The notes beneath the pieces are model-generated. The model worked only from the letters and a program-made list of their open reading frames with translations. It searched no databases and was not told the origin of the DNA. DNA of 32,600 nt from Bacillota bacterium (lineage in GTDB: Bacteria > Bacillota > Clostridia > Christensenellales > UBA1242): positions 1-32,600 of the forward strand of contig WQZR01000003.1 of assembly GCA_009780625.1 (NCBI GenBank), given 5' to 3'. This document shows, one piece after another, positions 25,401-31,168 of this stretch (positions are counted from its first letter, which is position 1; each line of letters begins with the position of its first letter). A program made the translations under genes and the position numbers.

Positions 25401-26132
25401 AAAATCGTATCTGCCAGTTTGAATGCTTGGAGAAACAACCGAAACAGCAATTGGTGTTGTTCCTTCTTCATCTGAAAAACCAACAAGTCGTTGGCCAAAT
25501 TCACCAAAAGAAATATAAACTGCGTCTTTAACTTCGTGCCCCAAAACTCTTGGTGCTCTTGGGTTTGGAAGAAGATTTCTATTCGCATCTCTATCTAAGT
25601 TTGAAATCATAAAGAAGTTGTCTGCACCTGTTTCGAATTGAGCAGGTCTAGAACCAAATGTTGGTGCTCCACCAGGTGTTGCTGAAGGAATTTCGTATGA
25701 TACTCTGATGATTTCGTATTGCTCTCTGTAGGCATCTCTTTCTAGGTTTCTGTATTGAGTGTTTGGAACAACTGGACCGCCAGGAACGCGAATGATTGGG
25801 TTATCTCCACCGCTTGAAATTCTGAACCAGTTTAGATAATGCGGTTGTGGAAGCCCCATTGGTGTTCCGTCTGTTGGGTCGTAGTATTGCTTCATACCAA
25901 AACGTGCAAGGTTTGTGTTTGCACCAGTTGTTTCGGTGTTCATTCTAACCATTTGCGCCAAAAAAGTTCCAGTTGTTTGGTCTGTGCTTGGCGTGGTTGC
26001 AATTGCATCTCTTTTCATTGTTGGAACAAACGCAAAAACAGTACCTAAAGTGGCTGCTAGAACGATGACCATTAAACTAAAAACCCTTGAAATTCTTTTG
26101 CTTCTAAGGGTGGCTTTTTCTACGAAATTCAT
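16419..26132 (-). CDS. Giant cell-surface protein with Ig-like repeats
   Basis: About 3,237 residues, 30 percent of the window, in one uninterrupted frame. A signal or anchor sequence (about 14-38, VFSLMVIVLAATLGTVFAFVP) opens it. A single C-terminal membrane segment (VAVVLIVVASILLVAGIFFFV) and a basic tail (RLRYKMKVR) close it, so it should be exported and anchored by its C-terminus. No LPxTG is seen. Between lie many beta-sandwich-like units with 'G-x-Y-x-(F/L)-x-(V/I)-x-D-x-AGN' endings, as in ITDTAGN, FRDLAGN and IERDMAGN, typical of bacterial Ig-like domains. Cysteines are rare except for a C-x3-C-x4-C-x3-C cluster at 21939-21980. The start at 26132 is the last Met before the signal. A TATAAT lies 15 nt upstream with AAAGAG between. 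A likely role is adhesion or predation-like contact; none is shown. Confidence 0.85.
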   Translation of the reverse strand: MNFVEKATLRSKRISRVFSLMVIVLAATLGTVFAFVPTMKRDAIATTPSTDQTTGTFLAQMVRMNTETTGANTNLARFGMKQYYDPTDGTPMGLPQPHYLNWFRISSGGDNPIIRVPGGPVVPNTQYRNLERDAYREQYEIIRVSYEIPSATPGGAPTFGSRPAQFETGADNFFMISNLDRDANRNLLPNPRAPRVLGHEVKDAVYISFGEFGQRLVGFSDEEGTTPIAVSVVSPSIQTGRYDFPLISPLLHYSYAQDDTEAEGFMISLMLPYAIPATNPQGLAMANPFSGAERRTVLMPDQLHLANTVHSVGEGSFATGGVQDRFAINNQGELVFWNSDIAGGAWDAVIVFNPAERPTQVSSFSLANNAIAVTSLLFGNPLDDDIVLTDIATGPCSDSTWILNDNRIMLNDNIVYNGDGTIQQLGIRRETLAHTTLPEGAYTIAIGAHIMADHDGNNFDNDGFQIHFNLVLESSFFGDGKAPTINGASLARDISGDKIGVMDIPGVEANDPPMLALSAYQFYGQTLEKPTISFDPNRFWVTIDTSHIDLRGFEQIFRWEIKLISPAPFANNLLVTRERRDSFGNLTGQRVETRTTYTGERLEICLENVGTYLIEYQTVIIDQSTGSMEYRPQVIAGADMRFLHLSSFGFEMMYTDRTTARDLPLYHVNGQFTLTNLLNSPSSGLHAGTQQQTQGANITEYMPNPNNNGTSFPNTWGNQANEWGFPSIPDPRNITPATFNAIMSRLTTGNTPGATGGEIPGGLVSTNQPPVDFNFVGSLANAGTITRNSQIYFMPFGRTEVLTSSFTRDRLFEQTGRYLVRIEFSHIYNLTLNNFRVEMGRKASTQWFAFEINTTNPTVSVRHAAETDPSEGTATWRPITSGTHTNKTVRIDIMEHSVFDIPPNFTFQQIALGSNNTNVPTHNMFQNVEGTQAWYQSTFGNSLGLAMFEKYGWFDGRFTRMFFAPDAALMGRTWLTDQEALGQARENFPQNGQFTQHNGHYVLTARFGTQGSTVPFDFYIDTQPIIIAPKQNTRGDTVPTPPVRESFASDAEFETALNRWREQSWTEFLRRFSAIDDKTFVTNNMVWFDFEDVKASGATVGVEFAFTPINQDLSIVSGDHEDALNAVVFGRQGLETNNSLRYGHWAREANQEIWVQARFMLENRQLSQNFIPYTTQSILATSGIYVFRITDTAGNVTYYYIILDRDIRPNTIILEDILDEHDADNPSNPLSVNLRGGDAPATHNVIWGTHKALELGDDDFITTNIGVKPVGYQDPAVNNPLLKRNALGSFMPVEETQGVRYFEAFIDISDETDMTYLLTKNIGVGFDDDAEEYRIMHSPNQFNSLDLPTRLAYGFGIGGATGTARTVPSTRDNLLAENLNPEKDCTVNCIGSVCAPECETVWAIVYRQGFTHRRSVSDAGFWLVEVKQNEGTFLFGARDVFGHNGTAGQINVNFDLAGVRIESQMETDNAAWYQGGRFPDLAGPTVTTSRDRAHVGVRDFGGGIVNDVPQPFEVETVTYTFNQIFAELGEPAALYSIGTPEFGVSNTLHINYLGAGRWTTPDTMLNPGSDEKTLEGRYTVSRRYTPEFESPIDIDGFETDEIERIWIFGIDRGRIIDVSQSIGQDNVLILQDAVVYSHLDMWEAANIELNTNFVPVAMQVLANKYGVVTASYFASVFHIIEEDTDYVLPPNYLNNPMRAIADFIEVLKLDIEGATRTSNQVELERLTSIDRRIKQLLSLIVIGGELDLNIQLSSGITSFNTYNMHPREREALIHSSSAPLSSNNQVVDIFSIIGEEDGSYRESTSTTNGGLFIAAEYAVLLRDRVDVNFVTFHDDHAIAREPFLSNRMRYAFEIDPVGPQARYFEGSEYGTPTTEAPRLNDQGPILYQVLNNQLIPTGQVEDGVVAIRPTPNTPEERYVSFAFDDPADRYSAQIDWNNVTVLHNGVSVTPLVEFRKIENSEGLGTHGGDNHRRRYFIKLDASREGDVFAITVRFTGDLDNYVRSTGEGFGEERYVLIIDNLRPEGNLTKLLQTDRFLFEFLNRADATHHLVVREDEQHFARDVIGVLNSETDDAVMLRSYSFVANRSHFFEHTRTNNVILNNSPLERLEERYSPRLDSYQIWIREVRESNAGNRDLSLFSILPDDDLEALAAVDGINLDRHPIFDPNNLDYKLIQYGPQHTLQSILTFYNWTDETNFEIIERDMAGNFRGFFIYVPNPEEATIGPSMSVSFYNEIPTSAAARQQTLNLTHSPAPRVVNAIYRPGDATRNFVVNNVSSPDKWFMVTVMDRTDPFYPTPTATNSRTFFSHGYLNKNDVMKHAEEYIQEQLTGTGRVDTIAGSSYSLTIHNRNNPEQNLRVIFHFAGAFVDIDNVNPEGQPIVIGILGSAFNASTTITHTLHRYVNNVRQPNPILTDNSTPAQTIAFEQGQVARFTLTAGVYRLWYVDNFGRTDTKAITNLTASRQHFDGAINVPHPTGPLYATQNLRYRYNPQLHTVTIQERNLITGGSWVTMNPANFTTSVDPAGTGLRVISFNERVNVRIEIRILLNSTILENSTTIGPVIYDSTFPELEAWTAGGENTTVAKQSFTADGELITHFARLTYETAPGNPFGFILTAVEEQVNPITGLSVHQNMGQISSGTPFERLHSIYHLTFTSNLGFTRNYTIIIEEQDARLFWAIDSRGNRIETSPIFGDEVVIMNENPRIITRFFTIDTNPTIQINPIHQNNVTFSLFHTLTSGQGLPTDALRRLRFEITATGDSTVRQFADIYVIRPTTTLSGLNRENPNEFHFGVGRTIQATNDITNTDPAQAHSLITFTSRSTDASTSSFYGNLNFDDIYYEGRLVQTVGRSDVSQLNSAGSARVRLSEPGRYTLVFRDLAGNTHRIASGGVTTTQIAFYVLTEAMLSAESTNFNSANAEHGAALRNMVYENSVRLTATHAHRFSAISMKAMLNGEEAFESSELQPHILNLTRPGFYELTVTYSVPNASPPVQNRETRYTFFIIDPSIARLGIDYAFMQSRANVEIVSGLRFATLNPNEIGRPILDELFAVTHNRNQIQLSSFDRTPDRNGMLSDGRYSFTVRASFGTASEPSLRTNTEYTFRVFISNENPLIQTSQPWATKTNDPFTISFNPSFIYHRNGTVFIEVFRQPDQGGERVLIERVEVNSESPDRTEHIENLGAFNSIYIVQVVTPEGFILMRNMVFIGEPLNTVAVVLIVVASILLVAGIFFFVRLRYKMKVR

Positions 26133-26147
26133 CTCTTTTTTTACCTT

Positions 26148-26153
26148 ATTATA
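26148..26153 (-). promoter_or_regulatory. -10 element of the giant gene
   Basis: TATAAT on minus (26153-26148), 15 nt before the ATG at 26132. A start of transcription near 26141 leaves a leader of only about 9 nt, which includes AAAGAG directly against the ATG. Confidence 0.5.
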
Positions 26154-26293
26154 TATCATTTTAATTGCTGTTGAAATTTTACCAATTTTACCCTTTTTAT
26201 TAAAATAAAAACTCCCGTTTTTCGACACTATTTTTCGTTCTTTTTGCTTATTTTAGTTTGAGGAAATGGAGTGGTTTATATGCAAAAAATATG

Positions 26294-26302
26294 TGTTATA
26301 AT
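26294..26302 (+). promoter_or_regulatory. Extended -10 of the HD hydrolase gene
   Basis: TGT then TATAAT (26297-26302), ending exactly 6 nt before the ATG at 26309. It supports this start over an in-frame ATG at 26258. Confidence 0.65.
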
Positions 26303-26308
26303 CAAACC

Positions 26309-26863
26309 ATGAAAGAACAAAAAATTGATTTAGAAAAAGCACTATATTTTGCAAAAATAAAACACGAAGGTCAGACCAGACAAGGGGGAGAACCATATGT
26401 AACTCACCCTATTCGAGTGGCTGAAATAATCAAAGAAAACAAGGTTGGAGCGAAGTATCACGACGAACTTATTGCCGCAGCTCTTCTTCATGACACTATG
26501 GAAGACACCGAAACATCGTATCAAGAATTAAAGAGAAATTTTGGAGAAATGGTTGCTTCACTTGTTCTAGAACTGACAGACCCAAAGTATACACAGAGAT
26601 ATCTTGGCAAAAAAGAATATATGACCAAAAAGATGGGGCAGATGACGTCTTATGTTTTGACGCTTAAACTTGCTGACAGGCTTGATAATCTTAGAGACAT
26701 GAAGAATGCAACAGAAGAGTTTAGACAAAGACAACTTACAGACACGAGATATATTCTTGAAAACCTTGATGTTGAATATACAAACAGCCAACAAAAACTT
26801 GTTGCATTGGTTAGGGAAGAACTTGCAAAATATGAAGTGGGTGGCAAAGGCATTCACGCTTAA
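26309..26863 (+). CDS. HD-domain (p)ppGpp hydrolase-like protein
   Basis: 184 residues forming one HD domain of the RelA/SpoT N-terminal type: KHEGQTRQGGEPYVTHPIRVAEI (18-40), AALLHDTMEDT (57-67) with the HD and ED metal ligands, and KLADRLDNLRD (120-130). Family members that consist of this domain alone (Mesh1 and small alarmone hydrolases) cleave (p)ppGpp with manganese. The synthetase and TGS domains of full RelA/SpoT are absent. Related HD proteins act on other nucleotides, so the substrate is an inference. It is divergent from the giant surface gene, with 176 nt between starts, and convergent with the coupling ATPase, sharing a terminator with it. The -10 spacing indicates a leaderless mRNA. 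Confidence 0.82.
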   Translation: MKEQKIDLEKALYFAKIKHEGQTRQGGEPYVTHPIRVAEIIKENKVGAKYHDELIAAALLHDTMEDTETSYQELKRNFGEMVASLVLELTDPKYTQRYLGKKEYMTKKMGQMTSYVLTLKLADRLDNLRDMKNATEEFRQRQLTDTRYILENLDVEYTNSQQKLVALVREELAKYEVGGKGIHA

Positions 26864-26870
26864 TAGAATA

Positions 26871-26895
26871 AAAAAGACGCGGTTGCGTCTTTTTG
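26871..26895. terminator. Bidirectional terminator between HD hydrolase and coupling ATPase
   Basis: AAAAAGACGC (26871-26880), loop GGTT, GCGTCTTTTT (26885-26894): a perfect 10-bp stem with A and T runs in the arms themselves. Confidence 0.9.
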
Positions 26896-26900
26896 TTTTT

Positions 26901-28973
26901 TTAGAAGTCGTCGTCAAAGATGGACCTTGTGTTTGGAGCGCCGCCTCCACCAGAATTACCCGAACGCATTTTGATATAGCCTTGCATTCCGTATCTAACT
27001 TTGTCTACGTCTAGATATTTTGCTGGTCTGAATTCTGTTGCTAGAGCGTTTCCAATTTCATACACAGATTTAGCAAATGCTGTGAAGGTTAGTTTTGTGA
27101 AGAATGGAGGAGTTTTGTCCATAAGAATAACTGCGCTTTGCTTTTCAAGCTGACGAAGTTGTTCTGGGAAGATAAGTGGACGAGATTGATAGTTTTCACT
27201 TTCTGTTCTGCTTCGTTGGAAACCACCTTTTCCGTCTGGGTTTCTTGAAACAGAGTCGTTTTCAACCCTTGCAACCGTTGTTCCGCACTTATCAGAGAAC
27301 TCTTTAACTGTTTTGTCGTCTCCAGAACCGATAAACACGTGAATGTTGCAGTTGGTTTTAATAATTTCCGCTGGGTTTTGCTCATATTTTGCAGCCAACT
27401 GCATATATGACTGAAGAACTAAGTGGAAAATGATACGTCTAGAACGTGCAACCGTGATGTATGTGTCCATACCTTCAATTTTAGGTAAGTTTGCAAACTC
27501 GTCCAAAATGAAGTGACAGTCTTGTTTAAGTGCCTGGTTGTGGTTTTTGTTTGCAAGTTCAACAAGCTCTTTATATAACTGCGAAATCGCCATAGAAGCA
27601 ATTCTGTGCATTGTGATTTTTTCGTCTGGAAGCATCAAGAATAGGGCAGTGTATTTGTCGTCGAATGTTCTAAAGTCGATTTCGTCTCCAGATGTTACGT
27701 ATGCAATACCAGGGTCAGCCATGAAGGAAATGTTTGTTCCCATAACCGAGATATATGACGCTCTTGTTGCATCTGGTGCGTTTAGAACTGTGCTTGCAAG
27801 TTCTGTCACTTTAAATTGTTCGCTTCTGCCTTCAAGATATTTTTTTGTTGTTGCAAATGGGTCGTCGCCTGGGTCTTTGTGGTTGACGATTGTATAGAAG
27901 TTAAACAGGTTGAATTTTTCTTTTGTCATGCCTAGTTCTGGATATTTTAAATCTTCAACCATGGCAAACATAACTGCCTTACAAAAGTCTCTAGCCCCGG
28001 TGTTCCACATCTTTTCTTTGTCACTTCCGTCTGGAATAATGACCAAACAAATGTCGTTAACGTCTGTTGCAATATCTGCTGTCAGAGCTTGTTGCACACC
28101 GCGTTTTGCGTCTTGAACTTGCTCCCATGATGGATATGCACCTCTATCGAGTTCATACCACGTTCCAGAGAACTGAGATTCTGGGGCAAATTTAAGTTTG
28201 AAATCTCTTGGGTGTCCGGCTGTGTGTTTTTTGATTTCGTCGTCGATTTTTAAGAAACGCATATAGTTTCTATAAACCCTTGCAAGTGGGTTCCAACGGT
28301 CGCTCTTAAATGGTTCACGCAGGTTGAAAGCAACGCAACGATAGCCGCGTCTTCTTAGTTTTTCAGAGTGAGAGTCATAAAGTTCACCCTTAACGTCTCC
28401 AACAACCATAGATGGTTTTTTTGGAAGTTCAGCAAGAACTTGAATGGTAGGGGAGATATACGCCTGTGTTTTACCCGAACCAGTGTTTCCGATAATCATT
28501 GTGTGAATAGGAGCACCAAGACAAACGTTGATGTCTCTTCCGTTTGCTTGAAGTTCTGCTTTAACAAGAATTCCGCTGCCTTTATATGGCTCGCCTTGCC
28601 AGTCTCTTTTTGAGCCTAAATCTAGTTGACCAAGCTTTGAATATGAGGTGTATGCAAACATTCTTCTAAGGTCGGCGTCTTCTAGCAATTTACCTTCGAA
28701 GAATTGTTTTTCTTCGTCGCTTCTTTCGCCATATTTTGTTTTCTTTCTATATTCGTATCCTGCCCCAGATTGCGTCATCATCTTATAGCCTAAGCCGCCA
28801 GAAAAGCCAATAAACGCTCCAAGCCCAGCTGACAGAAGAAAATCGATGTCTCCAAGTTCTGGAATAATCGTTGGAAGCACGACTGCAGTCAAAATTCCAA
28901 GGACTAAACCAATCCCTGTCATTAGGAAGACGTCGCTCCAAAAGCGTCTTTTTTTATCTTGCTTTCTCGCCAT
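26901..28973 (-). CDS. VirD4/TraG-type IV secretion coupling ATPase
   Basis: 690 residues. Two N-terminal membrane segments (about 15-39 and 45-65) are followed by a cytoplasmic ATPase domain with Walker A GNTGSGKT (162-169), VVGDVKGELYD (190-200) typical of the TraG/VirD4 family, and Walker B FILDEFANLPKI (488-499). These hexameric proteins recruit DNA or protein substrates to a type IV secretion channel in the membrane. The C-terminus ends in a glycine-rich stretch and RSIFDDDF. GAGG lies 10 nt before the ATG. Two pilin-like genes and a VirB6-like gene follow nearby, supporting a secretion or conjugation locus. No relaxase and no VirB4 are inside the window. All ATPase motifs are intact. 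Confidence 0.93.
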   Translation of the reverse strand: MARKQDKKRRFWSDVFLMTGIGLVLGILTAVVLPTIIPELGDIDFLLSAGLGAFIGFSGGLGYKMMTQSGAGYEYRKKTKYGERSDEEKQFFEGKLLEDADLRRMFAYTSYSKLGQLDLGSKRDWQGEPYKGSGILVKAELQANGRDINVCLGAPIHTMIIGNTGSGKTQAYISPTIQVLAELPKKPSMVVGDVKGELYDSHSEKLRRRGYRCVAFNLREPFKSDRWNPLARVYRNYMRFLKIDDEIKKHTAGHPRDFKLKFAPESQFSGTWYELDRGAYPSWEQVQDAKRGVQQALTADIATDVNDICLVIIPDGSDKEKMWNTGARDFCKAVMFAMVEDLKYPELGMTKEKFNLFNFYTIVNHKDPGDDPFATTKKYLEGRSEQFKVTELASTVLNAPDATRASYISVMGTNISFMADPGIAYVTSGDEIDFRTFDDKYTALFLMLPDEKITMHRIASMAISQLYKELVELANKNHNQALKQDCHFILDEFANLPKIEGMDTYITVARSRRIIFHLVLQSYMQLAAKYEQNPAEIIKTNCNIHVFIGSGDDKTVKEFSDKCGTTVARVENDSVSRNPDGKGGFQRSRTESENYQSRPLIFPEQLRQLEKQSAVILMDKTPPFFTKLTFTAFAKSVYEIGNALATEFRPAKYLDVDKVRYGMQGYIKMRSGNSGGGGAPNTRSIFDDDF

Positions 28974-29043
28974 AGAAAAACCCTCACTTAAGTATGTTAT
29001 ATTTATTACCCTTATTATTACATTTTAGAAGGTAGAGACAAAA

Positions 29044-29073
29044 TAAAAAACGCCCGTAGGCGTCTTTATTTTG
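29044..29073 (-). terminator. Terminator after the minus-strand pilin gene
   Basis: ACGCC (29050-29054), loop CGTA, GGCGT (29059-29063), extended by the matching A/T-rich flanks ATAAA and TTTAT. The T run on the minus strand places it between the pilin and coupling ATPase genes. Confidence 0.8.
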
Positions 29074-29084
29074 TGACTGATAGT

Positions 29085-29465
29085 TTATGGCAAGAAGAAG
29101 TTGATTATGAATCCAACGCCTGTGTCGCCTTTTGAAATCTCTTCGATTGGTTTGTCAGGAAGTCTGAAACCAATGTTTAGAATCAGAGACAATACAACGA
29201 TTGCACCAATACCAACTAGAGCCCAAATTAGACGCTTTTTAGCTTCATCACGTTTCTCAGCATCTTCTGCTCTTGCAAGGTTTACACCAAGAATAACGCA
29301 GTATACCGTTCCACCAAGTCCAACTGCAATCATCAGAACAAGTGTAACCATTGACGTAACGTTACTTAGTTCCTTAACCCACTCGTCAGGTGACCCTGGA
29401 CCAGCTGCCGCTATTTGTCCAATTCCAAGTGCCCATGCGTTTAATGTTGCTAACATATTTTGCAT
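29085..29465 (-). CDS. VirB2/TrbC-like pilin subunit, copy 1
   Basis: 126 residues. Two hydrophobic segments (about 37-62 and 84-105) are joined by the charged loop NLARAEDAEKRDEAKKRLIWA. This short two-helix plan with a polar hairpin is that of VirB2/TrbC pilins of type IV secretion systems, here of the kind found with conjugative elements of Firmicutes and mollicutes. The protein starts at the ATG at 29465, which has AAAGGAG upstream at normal spacing. The core is nearly identical to the second pilin at 29740-30129. It is transcribed towards the coupling ATPase but a terminator separates them. The usual long pilin signal peptide is not obvious. Confidence 0.78.
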   Translation of the reverse strand: MQNMLATLNAWALGIGQIAAAGPGSPDEWVKELSNVTSMVTLVLMIAVGLGGTVYCVILGVNLARAEDAEKRDEAKKRLIWALVGIGAIVVLSLILNIGFRLPDKPIEEISKGDTGVGFIINFFLP

Positions 29466-29653
29466 AATTTTTCTCTCCTTTAAATTCGAGCACTGGAACA
29501 GCACTCTTTGTTTATGGTTATAATTTAACATTTCAATTTCATAAACGCAAACAAATTTCGCTATTTTACGCAGTATTTTTTAAATGCCAGATAAGCAAAT
29601 TCTGGGAAAACTGAGGTTTTTTGCGGGTTTTTATATACCTTATATATATAAGA

Positions 29654-29685
29654 GCCGCGGGACGCCCGAGGGCGGCGTCCCCTAC
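29654..29685 (-). repeat. GC-rich palindromic repeat element, copy 2
   Basis: Read on minus it begins GTAGGGG, with arms GGGACGCC and GGCGTCCC (29681-29674 and 29666-29659) around a 7-nt loop, and ends CGCGGC. It lies in the 274-nt gap between the two divergent pilin genes and aligns with copy 1 at 10340-10371 with paired substitutions. The surrounding DNA is AT-rich (TATATATATA just before it). Confidence 0.75.
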
Positions 29686-29739
29686 GATATAACATCGTGA
29701 ATAAAATTTCTTTGTCGGCAAAAACTACAACATATGAAA

Positions 29740-30129
29740 ATGTTTCTAGCTAAGTTTAATATGTTTCAGTTGGCTGCTGCGGGTGGTGTTGGCGACGCGG
29801 GTGTGAACCCTTTTGAAAACATGGAGTGGCTCCTCACGTTGACTCAAGTTGTAAATTCGATTACGCTTATTCTGATGATTGCGGTTGGAATGGGTGGGAC
29901 GGTGTATGCGGTTATTCTTGGTGTGAACCTTGCGAGGGCAGAAGATGCGGAAAGAAGGGAAGAGGCAAAGAAGCGTCTCATTTGGGCGCTTGTGGGAATT
30001 GGTGCAATTTTTGTTTTGATTGTTCTAATTAACATTGCCTTTGGAAATCCAGACGTTGATGCAATGGGGAACATTGTTCCCGGTTCCGCAGGCTTCTTAA
30101 TCAATTGGATTATAGGGAATAATCAGTAA
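29740..30129 (+). CDS. VirB2/TrbC-like pilin subunit, copy 2
   Basis: 129 residues from the ATG at 29740 (an ATG at 29734 would add two residues). The core, LMIAVGMGGTVYAVILGVNL and the following RAEDAERREEAKKRLIWALV, is nearly identical to copy 1 across the second half of the first helix and the loop, with the ends diverged. Two membrane helices flank a basic and acidic loop. A TACAAC lies 8 nt before the 29740 start and there is no Shine-Dalgarno sequence, so the promoter is unclear. The two pilins point away from each other around an AT-rich gap with a GC-rich palindrome, as expected from an inverted duplication. Two pilins may form a mixed pilus or be used alternately. This is not shown. 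Confidence 0.75.
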   Translation: MFLAKFNMFQLAAAGGVGDAGVNPFENMEWLLTLTQVVNSITLILMIAVGMGGTVYAVILGVNLARAEDAERREEAKKRLIWALVGIGAIFVLIVLINIAFGNPDVDAMGNIVPGSAGFLINWIIGNNQ

Positions 30130-30130
30130 G

Positions 30131-30160
30131 TTAACACCAACGCGGAATTTGTAGTATAAT
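30131..30160 (+). promoter_or_regulatory. Leaderless-type promoter of the cation efflux gene
   Basis: TTAACA (30131-30136), 18-bp spacer, TATAAT (30155-30160), ending 5 nt before the ATG at 30166. Confidence 0.65.
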
Positions 30161-30165
30161 GGGGA

Positions 30166-31083
30166 ATGAGCAAAAGTTGGTTTTCCAAGGGTGATGAGAA
30201 CGCCCGTATTGTTATAAGGATTTCTTTAATCACAATTGTGATTAATCTTTTGCTGGTTATTTCTAAATCGATTTTAGGCGCAATGTTTGGAAACCTTTCA
30301 GTTTTGTCTGATGCCATTCACTCTGGCTCGGACTTGTTTACGTCTTTTTTGATTATTGCTGCTGTGTTTCTTTCCAGCCCAAAACGAGACAATCAATATA
30401 ACTATGGTCGCGAAAAAGTGGAGCCGCTGGTGGTTCTGTTTCTTGCACTCATCATTGGAGGGGTTGGAATATTTTTAGGTTGGGAAGGAATTCAGGGGCT
30501 CATATCGCCAGAACCTGCAGAACTAAACTTCTATCTTATAGCCGTGACTGTGCTTTCGATTTTAGTCAAGGAAGGAATGTTTTGGTATGAAATGCACTAT
30601 GCTAAAAAAATAAATTCTGCCATGTTGAAGGCAGACGCTTGGCACAGCAGGTCGGACAGTTTGGCATCAGTTGCAGTTTTGATTGGTTTGATTTGTAGCA
30701 CCTTTATGGAGACAGACATCATTGAAAGCATTGCCGTTTTGGTTGTTGCTCTCTTTATTTTGAAGGTTGCGTTCGACATTGCAAAACCATCAATTGGACA
30801 ATTGCTCGATAAGTCTGCGGGTGAAGAGGCAGGCAAAGAGATTAGGAAAATTGTTTTGGAAATCGAAGGCGTTAAGGGAATCGACGTTTTAAACACACGA
30901 CTTTTTGGAAACAAGATTTATGTTGATATTGAAGTTTCAGCGGACGGTGCACTGACTTTGGAGGAGTCTCATAAGATTGCTCATGAAGTTCACGACACGC
31001 TTGAAGCGCACGAAGAGCTGCGAATTAAGCATGCCCAAGTTCATGTCAACCCAATTAAAGAAGAGCCAATTTGCAAGAACTAG
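30166..31083 (+). CDS. Cation diffusion facilitator (zinc/iron/manganese efflux)
   Basis: 305 residues. Six membrane segments are readable, with the metal-site motifs SDAIHSGSD (48-56) and DAWHSRSDS (157-165), the hallmark HSxxD pair of CDF transporters, and a cytoplasmic C-terminal domain from about 215 (EIEGVKGIDVLNTRLFGNKIYVDIEV, then HxVHDxLE and VHVNP). CDF proteins are homodimeric antiporters that expel divalent metals using the proton gradient. The C-terminal metal-sensing domain is complete. The choice among zinc, iron, manganese and cobalt cannot be made here. It sits between the pilin gene and the membrane protein genes of the secretion locus without an obvious functional link. Confidence 0.93.
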   Translation: MSKSWFSKGDENARIVIRISLITIVINLLLVISKSILGAMFGNLSVLSDAIHSGSDLFTSFLIIAAVFLSSPKRDNQYNYGREKVEPLVVLFLALIIGGVGIFLGWEGIQGLISPEPAELNFYLIAVTVLSILVKEGMFWYEMHYAKKINSAMLKADAWHSRSDSLASVAVLIGLICSTFMETDIIESIAVLVVALFILKVAFDIAKPSIGQLLDKSAGEEAGKEIRKIVLEIEGVKGIDVLNTRLFGNKIYVDIEVSADGALTLEESHKIAHEVHDTLEAHEELRIKHAQVHVNPIKEEPICKN

Positions 31084-31168
31084 GTTAAATCGTTTGGAAA
31101 TATTTTCCTGTTTTGTTAAAATCGGAATTACTATATTTCGACAAATTTTGACAAGGGAAGAGTGAGTG

